A stretch of 35,997 nt of DNA, from positions 1 to 35,997 of the forward strand of contig JAPCJO010000014.1 of NCBI GenBank assembly GCA_027886905.1, read 5' to 3'. A program made the position numbers and the translations under genes. Origin of the DNA: Nitrososphaerota archaeon. GTDB taxonomy: Archaea; Thermoproteota; Nitrososphaeria; Nitrososphaerales; Gagatemarchaeaceae. Under the pieces are notes generated by a model. It searched no databases and had not been told where the DNA came from. It was given only the letters and a program-made list of their open reading frames with translations. Of this stretch, positions 1 to 8,993 are shown piece after piece (within the stretch, counting starts at the first letter, position 1; the number at the start of each line of letters is the position of its first letter).

Positions 1-1746
1 GTCCCTCTTGCTCTCGGGCTTGTTGACCCTGGGCCTCCCGCTCTTGACGTCCCTGCGGTAGGTGAGCCCTATCTCCCCCAGGAAGGCGTTCATCCCCTCC
101 TCCTTCCCGAGGGGCGGCGTCGCCGAGCCCCTGCGCCCGGGGTCTCCCGTGAACACGAGCATCCTGTCGGAGATGAGGTCTAGCAGCTGGATGTCGTGGT
201 CGATGATCAGCGCGCTCTTCCCCCTCGCCTTCACCAGCCTCCCCATCGCCTTGGCGATGACGAACCTGTCCTCGACGTCCACGAACGCGGACGGCTCGTC
301 GAGCGCGTAGAGGTCGGCGGGCGCGGCGAACGTCGAGACTATCGCTAGCTTTTGGAGCTCCCCTCCGCTGAGGTCCGAGACGTTCCTGGGGAGGAGCTTC
401 TCGATCTTCAGCGGCCCCGCAAGGTAGGCCTGCAGGTTGGCGTCGTCGAACCCCTTCCCCACCTTGTCGATGATGAAGTCCTGGACCGTCCCCTGGTAGT
501 CTGCCTTGAGGTACTGGGGCTTGAGCGCGATCTTCACCCCCACGCTCACCTCCCCCGAATCCGGTCTCTCCTCGCCCGCGAGCATCCTGAGGAACGTCGT
601 CTTTCCCAGCGCGTTCGCCCCTATCGCCCCGAAGATGGTCCCAGTCGTCATCTCTCCCGCGCTCACCTCGAGCGAGAACCCCGCGAAGGATTTCTTGAGC
701 GAGCCGTACCTGGCTATAACCTCCTCCGATTGGACCGTCTCCACGCTGGTGGTGACGTCGAACGTCACGCTCTTGTCCCTGAACCGGGTGTTCTCGTTGG
801 GGAGGTAGCCTTCGAGCAGCGCGTTGATTCCGCTCCTTGACGGGTAGAGGGAGGAGACGATCCCGTAGACCCCTGGCTCGCCGTAGACTATCTGGACGTA
901 GTCGCTCGCGTAGTCGAGGAAGGTGATGTCGTGCTCCACGAGCAGGACGTACTTGCCCTTTGCCGCGATCGACCTGATGAGCTTCGAGACCGCAAGCCTC
1001 TGGTACACGTCGTTGTAGGACGAGGGCTCGTCGAAGAGGTACATGTCCGCGCTCTTGAGGGAGGCGACCGCGACGGCCACCCTCTGGAGTTCTCCGCCGC
1101 TCAGGTCGCCGACGTTCTTGCCGAGGGCCTCGCCCAGGCCCAGAGTCTCGACGACACTCTCCTTCTCGCCCGTCTCGTCCATCCTCTCGAGGAGGGACGC
1201 CACGTCCTTCTTCCACACCTCGGGGAGCTTGTAGACCGCCTGGGGCTTCAGCGATATCTTCACCTCGCCGCTCTCGACCCTCTCGAAGTGCTCCTTCAAC
1301 TCCTTCCCGCTCAGGTAGTCGAGGATCAGGCTCCACGTCGCGGGGTGCTCGTAGTCTCCCAGGTTCGGGACGAGCTGCCCTGACAGTATCTGGAGCGCGG
1401 TGGACTTGCCGGTCCCGTTCCTACCCACGAGCCCCACCACCTGCCCCTTGCGGGGCGTGGGCAGCCTGTAGAGCCGGAACGTGTTCACCCCGTACTGGTG
1501 TATCTTCTCTTCCTGCAGCTCCTCGCTGAGGTTGAGGATTGTTATCGCCTCGAAGGGGCAGACTTTGACGCAGATTCCGCACCCGATGCAGAGCTGCTCC
1601 GAGATGACCGCGAGCTTCTCCTTGGTGTCGCCGAGGACGATGCACTCGTCCCCGTTAATGTTCACCGGGCAGTCCTTGATGCACTCGAGGCCGCACTTGT
1701 CGGAGTGGCAGAGATTCTCGTCAAGACCCGCAACCCTGTGGACCAT
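1..1746 (-). CDS. abce1: ABCE1 / RNase L inhibitor-type ribosome recycling ATPase (C-terminus cut by window edge)
   Basis: ABCE1 splits ribosomes into subunits after termination and acts in the cytoplasm with aRF1/Pelota. The frame reads ATG at 1746 and stays open to base 1, giving 582 codons against a family length near 590-600, so only the last few residues are missing. N-terminal cysteines fit the two 4Fe-4S clusters: CHSDKCGLECIKDCP near residues 13-27, then CIGCGICVKVCP. The first ATPase domain has GRNGTGKST, LSGGELQR and FDEPSSYND. The second has GANALGKTT, LSGGELQK and LDEPSAFVD, so both sites look functional. The end carries the family signature RPRVNKP. I chose the ATG because MVHRVAGLDENLC matches the usual family start. 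A decayed tnpB insertion lies just upstream on the opposite strand, leaving under 60 bases of original upstream DNA for its promoter. Confidence 0.97.
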   Translation of the reverse strand, partial: MVHRVAGLDENLCHSDKCGLECIKDCPVNINGDECIVLGDTKEKLAVISEQLCIGCGICVKVCPFEAITILNLSEELQEEKIHQYGVNTFRLYRLPTPRKGQVVGLVGRNGTGKSTALQILSGQLVPNLGDYEHPATWSLILDYLSGKELKEHFERVESGEVKISLKPQAVYKLPEVWKKDVASLLERMDETGEKESVVETLGLGEALGKNVGDLSGGELQRVAVAVASLKSADMYLFDEPSSYNDVYQRLAVSKLIRSIAAKGKYVLLVEHDITFLDYASDYVQIVYGEPGVYGIVSSLYPSRSGINALLEGYLPNENTRFRDKSVTFDVTTSVETVQSEEVIARYGSLKKSFAGFSLEVSAGEMTTGTIFGAIGANALGKTTFLRMLAGEERPDSGEVSVGVKIALKPQYLKADYQGTVQDFIIDKVGKGFDDANLQAYLAGPLKIEKLLPRNVSDLSGGELQKLAIVSTFAAPADLYALDEPSAFVDVEDRFVIAKAMGRLVKARGKSALIIDHDIQLLDLISDRMLVFTGDPGRRGSATPPLGKEEGMNAFLGEIGLTYRRDVKSGRPRVNKPESKRD

Positions 1747-1791
1747 CGCGAAGAAAGACTTCGGCGCAGCGGGCTCTCTTTCAATCTTTCG

Positions 1792-1813
1792 AAAGGCAGA
1801 TGGGCGATTAAAT
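1792..1813 (+). promoter_or_regulatory. BRE/TATA-like motif at the left end of the tnpB insertion, shared with the LAGLIDADG element
   Basis: The block reads AAAGG, two bases, GATGGGCG, one base, TTAAAT. The same block occurs at 8939-8960 with 19 of 22 bases identical. The TTAAAT sits about 35 bases before the first recognisable TnpB codon, a plausible position for an archaeal promoter. It may instead mark a shared element end. Confidence 0.45.
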
Positions 1814-1845
1814 GGCGAGACTCCATTCCCTTTGCATTGCTCCTT

Positions 1846-3044
1846 GTTAAGACACCGAGCGTCCCGTACACGGCCCCCACTGCGCTCGATTCTCTCTTCA
1901 GCGAATTCAGACTCATGTGCAATGATGCCGTTAGAACCACACTAGAATACGAGAAAGGCCACGGTGGACAGAAAGTCAAGAACAGATTTCACCTGATTGA
2001 ACTCGCCTATCCCTGTCTGAAACAATATGGACTTCATTCCCAGTATATCCTTTCGGCTTGCGAGGTCGCTTTCTCGGCCTATCGGAACAAGCGCCGAAGG
2101 AGGGACCCCATTCGTGAAGAAACCTTTCTTGAAGTTCTACCCCTAGACTTACTCGCTCAATCATCTTGTCCTAAGAATTCCTGTGCGCCCAAGGCAATTC
2201 CTATTCATCGTACTACAAGGGTCCGAGTATCTCTCGTCGTTCACGGACGAACCGTCTCTTAAGCGAGGCTCGATTACGATTACTCCCGACAGTTTGAATA
2301 TGGCGTTCTCCAAGGAGTCAGACAAGTCTCCGACTCTTGGAAACATTGGAGTCGACGTAAACGAGAACAATCTCACTTGGAGCGACTCATCAGGCCTGAC
2401 CAAACGAGAAGACCTCTCGGATGTCGCCGATATCAAGGAGCGGTACAAGTTCTTGAGGGCAAGAATCGCGGAGAGGACGAGGCAGGATCGCCGAACAAAC
2501 AAGATCCTCCAAATGAAGTATGGAAGAAGAGAGCACAACAGAACGATTCAGAGGCTACACGTAGTCAGTTCACGAATTGTCTCCCATGCTAAGAGAGAGA
2601 AGCTGGGAATTATCTTGGAGGACTTGAAGGGGATAAGAAAGTTGTATCGCAAACGCAACGGCCAAGGGAGTCTTTTCAGGGGCAGGATGAATTCGTGGGC
2701 GTTCCGAGAGATTCAGAGTCAGATAGATTACAAGGCAAGGTGGGCCGGTCTGCCTGTAACTCACGTTAAAGCGAACAAGACATCCCGAAAATGCCCGGAT
2801 TGTGGCTCCTCTCTAACCAGAATCGAAGCGCGGAAACTGAAATGCACTATATGCAACAAAACAGAGGATAGGGATGTCATTGCCTCCAAAAACATACTCA
2901 TGGCCGCAAAGGTCCGTGCGGCTCGGCCTCCCAAAGGAAGCGATGAAGTGGAATCCCGAAGGCAGGAGAATGCGGGTAATCCTCAGAGTGGATGGAAGGA
3001 AGTCAGCCTTGACGACCAGCCGAGGCATCGACAGGACGGAGTCT
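1846..3044 (+). pseudogene. tnpB: Decayed tnpB (IS605/IS1341-type OrfB, RuvC-like RNA-guided nuclease)
   Basis: TnpB homology starts near 1846 (KTPSVPYTAPTALDSLFSEF) and runs to about 3040, but the gene is broken twice. The N-terminal third lies in one frame up to a run of four C at 2106-2109. One extra C there moves the homology to the next frame (FVKKPFLKFYP). A TAG at 2144-2146 then interrupts that frame before TYSLNHLVLRIPVRPRQF. Downstream, from a GTG at 2183, the frame stays open to 3196 and keeps the RuvC acidic residues: GVDVNENN, ILEDLKG and EDRDVIASKNIL. The zinc ribbon CPDCGSS...CTICNK is also kept. No natural stop is seen inside the element, and the frame runs out into the neighbouring gene. 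The region is visibly more AT-rich than its neighbours, as expected for a transferred element. Exact ends are not certain; the right end is probably near 3044. Confidence 0.85.
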
Positions 3045-3620
3045 TTTGGCGATGGGGCAGAAGCTGTGGATTTTCGGGTCTGTCCCTAGGCCCAGGCCCT
3101 CGTACGAGTATTTCTTCCTGGCAGCCTCCCAGACCGCCTCCTCGGAAGACTCGCCGTCCAAGTGCATCTTCTCGTGCTCCTCTATTATCGGCCTGAGCCT
3201 GCACGCGGAGCACATCTCCTTCACGAACGCCACCCCCTGCCCCATCGAGTTGAACAGAATGACGACCCCCGTCCCTCCCATCAGCCAGACGATTGCGAGG
3301 GCCGGAAGGATCCCGAGGGTCCTGTCCAGCAGGAAGGAGACCGCGAAGGTTGCGAACAGCAGCGAGACCCCGATTAGCTTCCCCTCCTTCCCGCGAGGGA
3401 ACGAGAACCCTATCGCCCTCCTCGGCAGCGAGGAGATGAGCAGAGGCGGTAGCAGGACTTTCAGTAGGTTCGAGAGAGGGAGCACAACGATGCCGTCTAG
3501 CGAGACCGCCGAGGTCGGGAAGCTGAACGCCCTGTCCAGGGAGGACGACCTGCCGGTCTCAACCTTGGCATAGGCTGCGTCGGTTCCCGTAACAGGCCCG
3601 TCACCGTCCGATTTCTTCAT
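3003..3620 (-). CDS. Conserved-looking small membrane protein, C-terminus altered by the tnpB insertion
   Basis: I do not recognise a named family. The 205-residue product has a polar N-terminus, then hydrophobic stretches near residues 45-65, 85-105 and 108-128 that look like membrane helices. A cytoplasmic-looking tail follows, with CSACRL, a charged EEHEKMHLDGE segment and the phrase KKYSYEGLGLGTDPKIHSFCPIAKRL. The tail reads like a constrained domain. The last dozen or so residues (after about 3045) appear to come from the right end of the tnpB insertion, so the original C-terminus was probably near KRL. A TATA-like CATAAATAG lies about 35 bases upstream of the ATG. The gene follows surE on the same strand with a 33-base gap and may originally have preceded ABCE1. 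Confidence 0.7.
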   Translation of the reverse strand: MKKSDGDGPVTGTDAAYAKVETGRSSSLDRAFSFPTSAVSLDGIVVLPLSNLLKVLLPPLLISSLPRRAIGFSFPRGKEGKLIGVSLLFATFAVSFLLDRTLGILPALAIVWLMGGTGVVILFNSMGQGVAFVKEMCSACRLRPIIEEHEKMHLDGESSEEAVWEAARKKYSYEGLGLGTDPKIHSFCPIAKRLRPVDASAGRQG

Positions 3621-3653
3621 GGAACACGCCGACAGGGCTGTTTCACCTCCACT

Positions 3654-4496
3654 CTATTTATGCCTGCTACTCGACTCTTGTGCTATCTTCCGGAGCCTGG
3701 AGGACAACTTCGACTCGAAGCTCTTCATCTCGGCGGTCCCCTTCGGGGTGAAGTCCAGGGAAAGGGGGGAGATGGAGATGGCCCTTTGCTTGTGCACGGC
3801 GAACGCGTCAGAGTCCTTCCGGAAATTCGGCATCCGCGAGCCCCAGAGCCAGTAATACGGCCTACCGCGCGGGTCTTTGCGCTCCAGGACGGAGTCCCTC
3901 CACTTCCGCCCCTCTACTGAAGTAATCTTGACACGAGTCGCCCAGTTCGTCCCCCACGGAAAGTTGACGTTGAGCATGTCCGCCCCCCTGGGCATGCCGT
4001 GCTCCAGCACCTCTCGGAGGATCTCGGCCGCGATCCTGGCCGGGATGGTGAAGTTGGGGTCCTTCCTCCCGTGGACTATCGTCCGGCCCTGGGGGACCTC
4101 CATGGAGAAGGCGATCGCCGGGACTCCGAGGAGTGCCGCCGAGAGGGCGGCCGCCACCGTCCCCGAGGCGAAGATGTCCTGGATGGTGAGGTTCTCGCCC
4201 TTGTTTATGCCCGAGACCACCGCGTCCGGCCTCCTGGGGAGGACGCTGTGGATGCCTATCATCGTGGAGTCGGCTGGGCTCCCGGAGATCGCGTAGCAGA
4301 CCCTCTTGCCGACCCGCACTTTAGTGACGCGGAGCGGCCGGTGAAAGGTCAGGCTCATACCGGCCGCGCTCTGCTCGCCCTCCGGGGCGATTATCATGAC
4401 GCTCCCGAGCTCCGACACCGCGTCGGCCAGGGCGGTTATCCCCGGGCTGGTCACCCCGTCGTCGTTGGTGACCATGATCAGGCTGTCTTCGTCCAT
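3654..4496 (-). CDS. surE: SurE-family 5'/3'-nucleotidase
   Basis: SurE proteins are cytosolic metal-dependent phosphatases that dephosphorylate nucleoside monophosphates. The 280-residue product has the N-terminal metal-binding motif VTNDDG (residues 9-14), an APEGEQSAAG segment, VSGINKGENL and SGTVAAALSA, all in the family order. Its length is at the upper end for the family because of a basic, serine-rich tail (SSRLRKIAQESSSRHK). The ATG at 4496 lies about 30 bases downstream of a TATA-like CTTATTTC on the minus strand. The gene diverges from CDC48. Confidence 0.95.
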   Translation of the reverse strand: MDEDSLIMVTNDDGVTSPGITALADAVSELGSVMIIAPEGEQSAAGMSLTFHRPLRVTKVRVGKRVCYAISGSPADSTMIGIHSVLPRRPDAVVSGINKGENLTIQDIFASGTVAAALSAALLGVPAIAFSMEVPQGRTIVHGRKDPNFTIPARIAAEILREVLEHGMPRGADMLNVNFPWGTNWATRVKITSVEGRKWRDSVLERKDPRGRPYYWLWGSRMPNFRKDSDAFAVHKQRAISISPLSLDFTPKGTAEMKSFESKLSSRLRKIAQESSSRHK

Positions 4497-4588
4497 CTAG
4501 CCTAGCGCTCCTCACCATGGAAATAAGCTGTCCGCTCGGCTTCCGGCGCCTGGCATCCTAGACGAAATGCAGAATATCGGTTTACAAC

Positions 4589-4604
4589 TTAGGCACAAGC
4601 CTAA
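4589..4604. promoter_or_regulatory. Perfect 6-base inverted repeat in the surE/CDC48 divergent promoter region
   Basis: TTAGGC and GCCTAA are separated by ACAA, immediately before a TATA-like AATAAGGGATATAGG that could serve CDC48. The spacer between surE and the chosen CDC48 start is about 150 bases. I see no RNA gene or other coding sequence in it. The repeat could be an operator or a chance palindrome. Confidence 0.35.
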
Positions 4605-4647
4605 TAAGGGATATAGGGGAGTCAACGTTGTCGAACGTGATCGAGGC

Positions 4648-6822
4648 ATGAGTCAGCAACAAGTCCAGCTCAAGGTCTTGGAAGCGTACACGAGGGACGT
4701 CGGCCGAGGGGTCGCAAGGATCGACTACGACGCCATGGACGCTCTCGACGCCTCGACGGGCGACGTCATCGAGATCAGGGGCAAGAGGCGCACAGTGGCC
4801 AAGTGCCTGCCGCTCTATCCCTCGGACGAGGGCAGGGGCATAGTCAGGATCGACGGCCTCATCCGCAACAACGCGGGCGTCGCCATAGGGGACATGGTAA
4901 TCGTCCGGAAGGTAAAGGCGCCGCCGGCCGAGAAGGTGGTGGTAGCGCCCCTTGAGGCGGTCCCGCCTATAGACGAGAGGTACCTCGCGGACACCCTCGA
5001 GTCCGTCCCGGTTACCAAGGGCGACAACGTCATGATCCCATACTTCGGCGGGAGGCTGACCTTCCAGGTCATGGGCGTGAGCCCCGTCGCGGAGGCCGCG
5101 CTCATCACCCAGAGGACGGTATTCGTGATCTCCGAGAAAGGGGAGGCACTGCGCGGAGTCCCGCAGGTCACCTACGAGGACATCGGCGGCCTGAAGGACG
5201 AGATCCAGAAGGTCCGCGAGATGATAGAGCTCCCGCTCCGCCACCCCGAGATATTCGAGAAGCTCGGAGTGGAGGCGCCAAAGGGAGTGCTCCTCTACGG
5301 GCCGCCGGGGACCGGAAAGACGCTCCTGGCAAAGGCCGTAGCGACCGAGAGCAACGCGCACTTCATCCCGATATCCGGGCCGGAGATCATGAGCAAGTTC
5401 TACGGCGAGTCGGAGGCGAGGCTCCGCGAGATCTTCAAGGAAGCGAAGGAGAAGGCCCCCACGATCATATTCATCGACGAAATCGACTCGATCGCCCCCA
5501 AGAGGGAAGAAGTCACGGGCGAGGTCGAGCGCAGGGTCGTGAGCCAGCTGCTCTCGCTCATGGACGGGCTCGAGGCGAGGGGGAAGGTCATCGTGATAGC
5601 GGCGACCAACCGGCCCAACGCCATCGACCCGGCCCTCAGGAGGCCAGGACGATTCGACCGCGAGATCGAGATAAAGGTCCCGGACAAGAAAGGCCGATAC
5701 GAGATACTCCAGATACACACGAGGCACATGCCGCTCACCCCGGACGTGGACCTCGAGAAGCTCGCGGCGGTCACACATGGCTTCGTGGGCGCGGACGCCG
5801 AGTACCTCTGCAAGGAGGCTGCCATGAAGACCCTCCGCAGGATGCTCCCGGAGCTCAAGCTGGAGGAGGAGAGGCTCAGCCCCGAGATACTCGACAAGCT
5901 CATCGTGACCATGGCGGACTTTGAGGGCGCGCTGAAGGACGTGATGCCCTCGGCGATGCGCGAGGTATACCTCGAGACTCCGGACGTGAAGTGGGCGGAT
6001 CTCGGAGGCCTCGAAGGCGTCAAGAGGGAGCTCCAGGAGGCCGTCGAATGGCCGCTAAAGTTCGCCGACCTCTACGCCGCGATTGGCTATAACATGCCAA
6101 AGGGCATCCTGCTCTACGGCGCGTCGGGCACGGGGAAGACCATGCTCGCAAAGGCGGTAGCGACGGAGAGCGAGGCAAACTTCATCAGCGTCAGGGGGCC
6201 GGAGCTCTTGAGCAAGTGGGTGGGCGAGTCCGAGCGCGGAGTTAGGGAGGTCTTCCGCAGGGCACGCCAGGCGGCACCCTGCATAATCTTCTTCGACGAG
6301 ATAGACGCGCTCGCCCCGACCCGAGGCATGGGAGGGGACAGCATGGTCACCGAGAGGGTGGTCAGCCAGCTCCTCACCGAGCTGGACGGCATCCAGCAGC
6401 TGCAGGGCGTCGTGGTCTTGGCGGCGACCAACAGGATAGACATGGTCGACCCCGCGCTCGTGAGGCCGGGCAGGTTCGACAAGGTCATCCCGATACCCAT
6501 GCCGGACAAGGAGTCCAGGGAGCAGATACTCAGCATCAACATGGAGGGCAAGCAGATCGCCAACGAGGTCAAGAAGGACCTCAAGGTCCTGGTCGACATG
6601 ACCGAGGGGTTCAGCGGCGCAGACGTCGCGGCCCTGGTGAACACCGCCGTCTCGATGGTGCTCCAGGAGTACGTGGCCAAGTATCCAAAGCCCGAGGACG
6701 CGAAGAAGCACCTCGACGAGGCGATCGTCACCTACGACCACTTCAAGGACGCTGTGAAGAAGGTACGGTCCTCGAGGGAGAGCAAGCCGATGGAGAAGGT
6801 CGCGGTCCCCTACTACCGCTAA
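4648..6822 (+). CDS. cdc48: CDC48/p97/VAT-type AAA+ ATPase
   Basis: This is a hexameric protein unfoldase that feeds substrates to the archaeal proteasome and remodels complexes. The N-domain (about residues 1-190) contains the double-psi barrel opening [22 protein letters not shown]. Domain D1 has GPPGTGKT, Walker [13 protein letters not shown] and the arginine-finger region [11 protein letters not shown]. Domain D2 has [20 protein letters not shown] and VRPGRFDK. The D2 P-loop has Ala-Ser where Pro-Pro is usual, but the catalytic Gly-Lys-Thr is kept. The C-terminus PYYR fits a hydrophobic-Tyr-X proteasome-docking tail. I start at ATG 4648 because [14 protein letters not shown] matches the family N-terminus; the frame is open back to 4567 but that extension looks non-homologous. 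Product length is 724 residues, normal for the family. Confidence 0.96.
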   Translation: MSQQQVQLKVLEAYTRDVGRGVARIDYDAMDALDASTGDVIEIRGKRRTVAKCLPLYPSDEGRGIVRIDGLIRNNAGVAIGDMVIVRKVKAPPAEKVVVAPLEAVPPIDERYLADTLESVPVTKGDNVMIPYFGGRLTFQVMGVSPVAEAALITQRTVFVISEKGEALRGVPQVTYEDIGGLKDEIQKVREMIELPLRHPEIFEKLGVEAPKGVLLYGPPGTGKTLLAKAVATESNAHFIPISGPEIMSKFYGESEARLREIFKEAKEKAPTIIFIDEIDSIAPKREEVTGEVERRVVSQLLSLMDGLEARGKVIVIAATNRPNAIDPALRRPGRFDREIEIKVPDKKGRYEILQIHTRHMPLTPDVDLEKLAAVTHGFVGADAEYLCKEAAMKTLRRMLPELKLEEERLSPEILDKLIVTMADFEGALKDVMPSAMREVYLETPDVKWADLGGLEGVKRELQEAVEWPLKFADLYAAIGYNMPKGILLYGASGTGKTMLAKAVATESEANFISVRGPELLSKWVGESERGVREVFRRARQAAPCIIFFDEIDALAPTRGMGGDSMVTERVVSQLLTELDGIQQLQGVVVLAATNRIDMVDPALVRPGRFDKVIPIPMPDKESREQILSINMEGKQIANEVKKDLKVLVDMTEGFSGADVAALVNTAVSMVLQEYVAKYPKPEDAKKHLDEAIVTYDHFKDAVKKVRSSRESKPMEKVAVPYYR

Positions 6823-6895
6823 TCCCGGGGTAGGGCCACAATCTCTTTTAACCGTCGGACATTGCAGGCGCGCAACGCAGTAGTGTAGGCTCGAT

Positions 6896-8503
6896 TTGTC
6901 GTCGCAGGATGCGAAGGTGATCGGCAGGGGCACGTGGCTGGACAGAGTCGCGAGCGAGCTGCTGGGGAGGGAGAGGGCGCTGGGCAGGAGCACGTCCCTG
7001 CTGAGGGTAGAGAGCGGGCTGGGCGCCTCTGGCATCCCCCACATTGGGAGCGTGGGCGACGCCATCAGGAGCTACGGAGTGAAACTAGCCTTGGAGAACC
7101 TCGGCTACAAGTCCGAGCTCATAGCGTACTCCGACGACCTCGACGGGCTGAGGAAGGTGCCCTCGGGTTTCCCCGACTCCCTGAAAGAGTACATCGCCCA
7201 CCCCGTGACGCGCATCCCCGACCCGTTCGGGTGTCACAAGTCCTATGGCGAGCACATGGGGAGCCTGCTGAGGGCGGCCCTCGACGACCTGGACATCCCC
7301 TACACGTTCATGAGCGGGGCGGAGGTCTACAAGAGCGGCCTCCTCAATCCCCAGATCAAGAAGATCCTGGACAACGCCGCGCTCGTCGGGAAGATGATCA
7401 AGGAGCTCACGGGGCAGGAGAAGTACGAGACCGTCCTCCCCTACACGCCGATATGCCAGAACTGCGGCCGCCTCTACACCACGGTGGTCTCTTCCTACGA
7501 CCCCGTCGCCCTCACGGTCCACTACAAGTGCGACAGCGCGGAGGTCGGGCACAGCGTCGTCAAGGGCTGCGGCCACGAGGGGGACCGGAAGGTCACGGAG
7601 GGAGAAGGGAAGCTCATCTGGAAGAGCGAGTTCGCCGCGAGGTGGGCCGCCCTAGACATTCGGTTCGAGGCCTACGGGAAGGACATCGCGGAGTCCGTGA
7701 AGATCAACGACTGGATAAGCGAGCACGTCCTCTCGCACCCGCCGCCCTACCACGCGAGATACGAGATGTTCGAGGACAAGAGCGGGAGGAAGGTGAGCAA
7801 GTCGGTGGGGAACGTCATCACGATTCAGGACTGGCTGACCTACGCCTCCCCCGAGAGCGTGAGGCTCCTCATGTTCAAGCGCATCGTCGGGGCGAGGAGC
7901 ATCTCGGTGGACGACGTCCCCGTCTACATGGACGAGTTCGACGAGCTGGAGGACCACTACTTCTCCAAGAAGAAGGACCCCAACGCCATGAAGGAGGCGA
8001 GGCTCCGCGGCCTCTACGAGTACACCATGCTCCTGTGCGTCCCTGAGAAGGCCGGGGTGCACGTCCCCTACAGGCTGCTCGCGGAGCTGGCGTCCACCGC
8101 CCCGGCGAACGCGGTCGAAGACTTCGTGACGAAGAGGCTCGTCGCCTACTCGGTCGTGAAAGGTCCCACCCCGGAGTTGCTCACGAGGATAGGTTGGGCG
8201 GCGGCCTGGGCGAAGAGAGGGCTAGTCCAGGGGCCGCCCGCAGACGTGCCGAGCGAGATGCTCCCGGCACTCCTCGCGTTCGCGACCTCCATCAAGGGCG
8301 CAAAGAGCGCTGACGACGTCCAGGAGGCCGCTTTCGCCGCGATCCGGGGAAGCAACATGGCGCCGGGTGAGTTCTTCCCGGTGGTCTATGGCATCCTGGT
8401 CGGGGCGCCGAAAGGCCCCAGACTCGGTCCGTACGTGATGGACGCTGGTCCGTCTATAGTCGCGGAGAAGCTGGAAAAGGCCGTCTCCGGCACTGCCGAC
8501 TGA
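6896..8503 (+). CDS. lysS: Class I lysyl-tRNA synthetase
   Basis: It charges tRNA-Lys with lysine using ATP. This is the archaeal class I form, unrelated in fold to the bacterial/eukaryotic class II enzyme. The 535-residue product has the HIGH-type signature GIPHIGS (about residues 47-53), a zinc-binding-like insertion with CQNCGRL and a later CDSAEVGH...GCGHEG, and the KMSKS-type loop GRKVSKSVGN (about residues 300-309). A helical anticodon-binding C-terminal region follows. The start TTG at 6896 is supported by a TATA-like CTTTTAAC near 6845; a GTG seven codons further in is an alternative. It stands alone after CDC48. Confidence 0.95.
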   Translation: MSSQDAKVIGRGTWLDRVASELLGRERALGRSTSLLRVESGLGASGIPHIGSVGDAIRSYGVKLALENLGYKSELIAYSDDLDGLRKVPSGFPDSLKEYIAHPVTRIPDPFGCHKSYGEHMGSLLRAALDDLDIPYTFMSGAEVYKSGLLNPQIKKILDNAALVGKMIKELTGQEKYETVLPYTPICQNCGRLYTTVVSSYDPVALTVHYKCDSAEVGHSVVKGCGHEGDRKVTEGEGKLIWKSEFAARWAALDIRFEAYGKDIAESVKINDWISEHVLSHPPPYHARYEMFEDKSGRKVSKSVGNVITIQDWLTYASPESVRLLMFKRIVGARSISVDDVPVYMDEFDELEDHYFSKKKDPNAMKEARLRGLYEYTMLLCVPEKAGVHVPYRLLAELASTAPANAVEDFVTKRLVAYSVVKGPTPELLTRIGWAAAWAKRGLVQGPPADVPSEMLPALLAFATSIKGAKSADDVQEAAFAAIRGSNMAPGEFFPVVYGILVGAPKGPRLGPYVMDAGPSIVAEKLEKAVSGTAD

Positions 8504-8512
8504 GCCTTCTCT

Positions 8513-8824
8513 CTAGGGTTTCTTTATCCAGACCGCCGAGTTCTCGACCTTCACCTGGAACGCCGGCTCCGGCTTTACCGCCGGGCCGGCAATCACCGCA
8601 CCCGTCTTCACGTCGAACTTAGAACCGTGCCACGGGCACGTCACGACCGACCCATCGAGCTTCCCCTTTCCGAGAGGCCCACCGACGTGGGTGCACTTGT
8701 TCCCGATCGCACACAGCTCCCCCTGGACGTTTGCGAGCAGCACATCCGTCCCGGCCACCTTCACTACCTTCATTCCGCCCGCGGGGACCTCCGATGTTTC
8801 TGCGACCTTCTCGAAACCTTCCAT
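8513..8824 (-). CDS. Rieske-type [2Fe-2S] ferredoxin
   Basis: This is a soluble single-domain Rieske electron carrier of 103 residues. Both cluster motifs are intact: CTHVGGPL (about residue 43) and CPWHGSKF (about residue 63), giving two Cys and two His ligands. No signal peptide or membrane anchor is visible, so it is likely cytoplasmic and resembles the ferredoxin components of dioxygenase systems more than bc1-type Rieske subunits. No partner oxygenase or reductase is in the window. It converges on lysS with a 9-base gap. A TATA-like AAAAATAG on the minus strand lies about 27 bases before the ATG, so the transcript is probably leaderless. Confidence 0.93.
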   Translation of the reverse strand: MEGFEKVAETSEVPAGGMKVVKVAGTDVLLANVQGELCAIGNKCTHVGGPLGKGKLDGSVVTCPWHGSKFDVKTGAVIAGPAVKPEPAFQVKVENSAVWIKKP

Positions 8825-8938
8825 GGCCGGGACGGAAGCCTTGCGCTATTTTTGCGTTCTCTCCAGCCTCCCAACCGGATATCTTGTGACGAATCTCTCC
8901 CCTCCGCTGGAAAACATAACTAGTCTAGCCCCGCGCCC

Positions 8939-8960
8939 AAAGGTTGATGGGCGCTTAAAT
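8939..8960 (+). promoter_or_regulatory. BRE/TATA-like motif before the LAGLIDADG gene, matching the tnpB-element motif
   Basis: It reads AAAGG, two bases, GATGGGCG, one base, TTAAAT, identical at 19 of 22 positions to 1792-1813. TTAAAT lies about 35 bases before the GTG start chosen for the endonuclease gene, so a promoter role is plausible. Confidence 0.45.
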
Positions 8961-8993
8961 CAGAAACTACCTGAATGGTTTTCGGAATGCGTC

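Noticed and set aside
352-1383. Long plus-strand open frames at 352-840 and 931-1383
   Set aside because: They lie antisense to ABCE1, have Arg/Leu/Val-rich composition typical of GC-rich shadows, and show no domain.
4582-5778. 398-codon minus-strand frame over CDC48
   Set aside because: It is antisense to a clear AAA+ gene and shows no recognisable motif; long antisense frames are common in GC-rich coding DNA.
8691-8993. Upstream extension of the LAGLIDADG frame from ATG 8691
   Set aside because: It overlaps the Rieske gene antisense and the promoter-like motif; the homology starts after 8994.
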